This document shows, in pieces, positions 5,542 to 6,703 of a stretch of DNA of 6,703 bases (positions are counted from its first letter, which is position 1; every line of letters starts with the position of its first letter). Below the pieces are notes generated by a model. It was given only the letters and a program-made list of their open reading frames with translations. It did no database searches and was not told the DNA's origin. Both the position numbers and the translations under genes were made by a program. This DNA is from an uncultured Eggerthellaceae bacterium. GTDB lineage: Bacteria; Actinomycetota; Coriobacteriia; Coriobacteriales; Eggerthellaceae. The stretch is from NCBI GenBank assembly GCA_934630485.1, contig CAKTWD010000088.1, positions 1-6,703 of the forward strand, given 5' to 3'.

Positions 5542-5747
5542 GCGGCTAGTTTAGCATCCGATTCCCCACCGATCGAGAAGCGCTGTTAATGGTTTGTTAC
5601 AGGGACGACACTTCCCCCGCCAGCGAACTCCCAACGCAGTAAGATCTTTCAGGCAACGCCAAAACGGCTTTCGCCGCGACGAATGTCACGACACACCGCT
5701 ACGGCTTGCCGCAGGATAATCCATCGGCAAGTTCAGCGGAGGCGCAT
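5542..5747. promoter_or_regulatory. Divergent spacer between xerD and pyrG
   Basis: This 206-bp spacer must carry both promoters. For pyrG the best -10 is GATAAT (5715-5720), but no good -35 stands 16-18 bp upstream. For xerD a TAAACT hexamer lies 6 nt before the ATG on the minus strand, which would fit a leaderless transcript, again without a clear -35. I see no GGGC-type reiterative start plus attenuator as in Bacillus pyrG. Confidence 0.35.
5705..5731 (+). promoter_or_regulatory. 27-bp near-palindrome ahead of pyrG (operator or leader hairpin)
   Basis: CTTGCCG (5705-5711) and CGGCAAG (5725-5731) are perfect inverted copies. Between them GGAT (5714-5717) and ATCC (5719-5722) are again inverted around one central base. 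Eleven of thirteen half-site positions match. It covers the possible -10 GATAAT and ends 6 nt before the GGAGG ribosome binding site (5738-5742). As DNA it looks like a dimer operator; as RNA it would be a hairpin next to the ribosome binding site. Which applies cannot be told from the sequence. Confidence 0.5.
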
Positions 5748-6703
5748 ATGGCTAAGCATATTTTCGTTACTGGCGGCGTTGTCTCATCCCTCGGCAAGGG
5801 CATCACGGCAGCGTCCCTCGGACATCTTCTTAAAGCACGCGGTTACAAAGTAACCATGCAGAAGATGGACCCTTATCTGAACGTCGATCCCGGCACCATG
5901 TCGCCTTTCCAGCACGGCGAGGTCTTCGTCACGGACGACGGCCACGAGGGCGACCTTGACCTTGGCCATTACGAGCGCTTCATCGACGAGAACCTCTCGC
6001 GCGAATCGAACTTCACCCAAGGCTCCATTTACAAAACGCTTATCGCACGCGAGCGCCGCGGCGACTTCCTGGGCGGAACCGTTCAAGTCATCCCTCACGT
6101 CACCGAGGCTATTAAGGAGCGAATCCGCCGCGCAGCAGAACAGTCGGGCGCCGATATCGTCATCTCGGAGATCGGCGGCACCGTTGGCGACATCGAAGGC
6201 CAGCCCTTCATCGAGGCGGCGCGCCAGTTCAAAAAGGAACGTCCTGCAGGTGACGTGATTTTCGTGCATGTAACCCTTGTCCCCTACATCGCCGCAGCTC
6301 ATGAGGTTAAGACCAAGCCGACGCAGCACTCGGTCAAGGAGCTGCGTTCGATGGGCGTCCAGCCCGACTTCATTGTCTGCCGCTCCGACCACGAGATCTC
6401 CGACGGCGTGCGCGAGAAGATCGCCCAATTCTGCGACGTAGCTCCGCGCGAGGTTCTGGCATGCGAGGATAGCCCTTCCATATATCAAGTGCCGCTTAAC
6501 CTTCACGATCAGCGCTTCGATGCCATGGTCTGCGAGAAGCTGAACCTTGGCGTGCGCGACATCGACCTGCGGCCGATGGAGGCTTTCGTCGAAGCCGAAG
6601 CCAACTGCCAAACCCCCTGCGACATCGCCGTGGTCGGCAAGTACGTCAGCCTCCCCGACGCGTACCTTTCCGTGGTCGAGGCGCTTCACCATGCGGGCGT
6701 CGG
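5748..6703 (+). CDS. pyrG: CTP synthase (glutamine-hydrolysing), 3' end beyond window
   Basis: 318 codons are visible of a family usually near 540 residues. The part present is the synthetase domain and the start of the glutaminase domain. Motifs: IFVTGGVVSSLGKGI (5-19) with the ATP-binding loop around K17, DPYLNVDPGTMSP (41-53), and QHGEVFVTDDG (55-65). Further on are DLDLGHYERF (69-78, with the Mg-binding Asp at 71), ISEIGGTVGDIE (139-150, Mg-binding Glu141), HEVKTKPTQHSVKEL (185-199, UTP/CTP site) and IAVVGKYVSLPDAY (293-306) at the entry to the glutaminase domain. The enzyme makes CTP from UTP, ATP and glutamine in the cytoplasm. The ATG at 5748 follows a GGAGG with 5-nt spacing. The catalytic Cys-His-Glu triad lies outside the window. 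Residues 66-68 read HEG where E. coli has AET; otherwise the sequence is conventional. Confidence 0.97.
   Translation, partial: MAKHIFVTGGVVSSLGKGITAASLGHLLKARGYKVTMQKMDPYLNVDPGTMSPFQHGEVFVTDDGHEGDLDLGHYERFIDENLSRESNFTQGSIYKTLIARERRGDFLGGTVQVIPHVTEAIKERIRRAAEQSGADIVISEIGGTVGDIEGQPFIEAARQFKKERPAGDVIFVHVTLVPYIAAAHEVKTKPTQHSVKELRSMGVQPDFIVCRSDHEISDGVREKIAQFCDVAPREVLACEDSPSIYQVPLNLHDQRFDAMVCEKLNLGVRDIDLRPMEAFVEAEANCQTPCDIAVVGKYVSLPDAYLSVVEALHHAGV

Noticed and set aside
5585..5604. CTGTTAA...TTACAG inverted repeat upstream of xerD as an SOS-type operator
   Set aside because: Only the outer four bases and one inner position are symmetric, and it does not fit the GAAC-N4-GTTC type LexA site of Gram-positives.
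5784..6692. 302-codon open frame on the minus strand opposite pyrG
   Set aside because: The plus strand encodes an unmistakable CTP synthase over the same bases; the antisense reading has no motif and no ribosome binding site of note.

Overview
The window is a stretch of bacterial core chromosome. It carries the 5' end of a division and cell wall (dcw) cluster on the minus strand, preceded by a XerD-type recombinase gene, and a divergent CTP synthase gene on the plus strand. Coding sequence is GC-rich. Gene order mraZ-rsmH-ftsL-ftsI-murE, an RsmH with a CTCP...CMCG cysteine cluster, and a poorly conserved FtsL fit a high-GC Gram-positive. My best guess is an actinobacterium of the Coriobacteriia/Eggerthellaceae type, but this rests on general protein character and not on a marker gene.

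Layout from right to left, the transcription direction of most genes. pyrG (plus strand, 5748 to the window end, truncated) starts behind a 27-bp near-palindrome. A 206-bp divergent spacer separates it from xerD (minus, 5541-4570), which has all six tyrosine recombinase catalytic residues. A 508-bp gene-free region (4569-4062) follows. It holds a likely xerD terminator, two clusters of GTGG-type repeats facing each other, and a good sigma70-type promoter for mraZ that is overlaid by GTG repeats at 10-bp spacing. Then come mraZ (4061-3609), rsmH (3596-2640), ftsL (2547-2080), ftsI (2076-298) and the first 63 codons of murE (190-1, running off the window).

The minus-strand genes form one probable operon. 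MraZ is the cluster's transcriptional regulator and RsmH methylates 16S rRNA. FtsL is a single-pass divisome scaffold, FtsI is the septal transpeptidase, and MurE adds the third amino acid to the peptidoglycan stem peptide. The ftsL-ftsI junction is tight (3 nt). The rsmH-ftsL (92 nt) and ftsI-murE (107 nt) gaps both contain stem-loops and may tune expression within the operon.

I see no mobile element, CRISPR array, tRNA, rRNA or novel gene system. The most interesting material is regulatory: the repeat-rich mraZ upstream region and the pyrG palindrome. One protein oddity also stands out: FtsI has KTS where the family normally has KTG.
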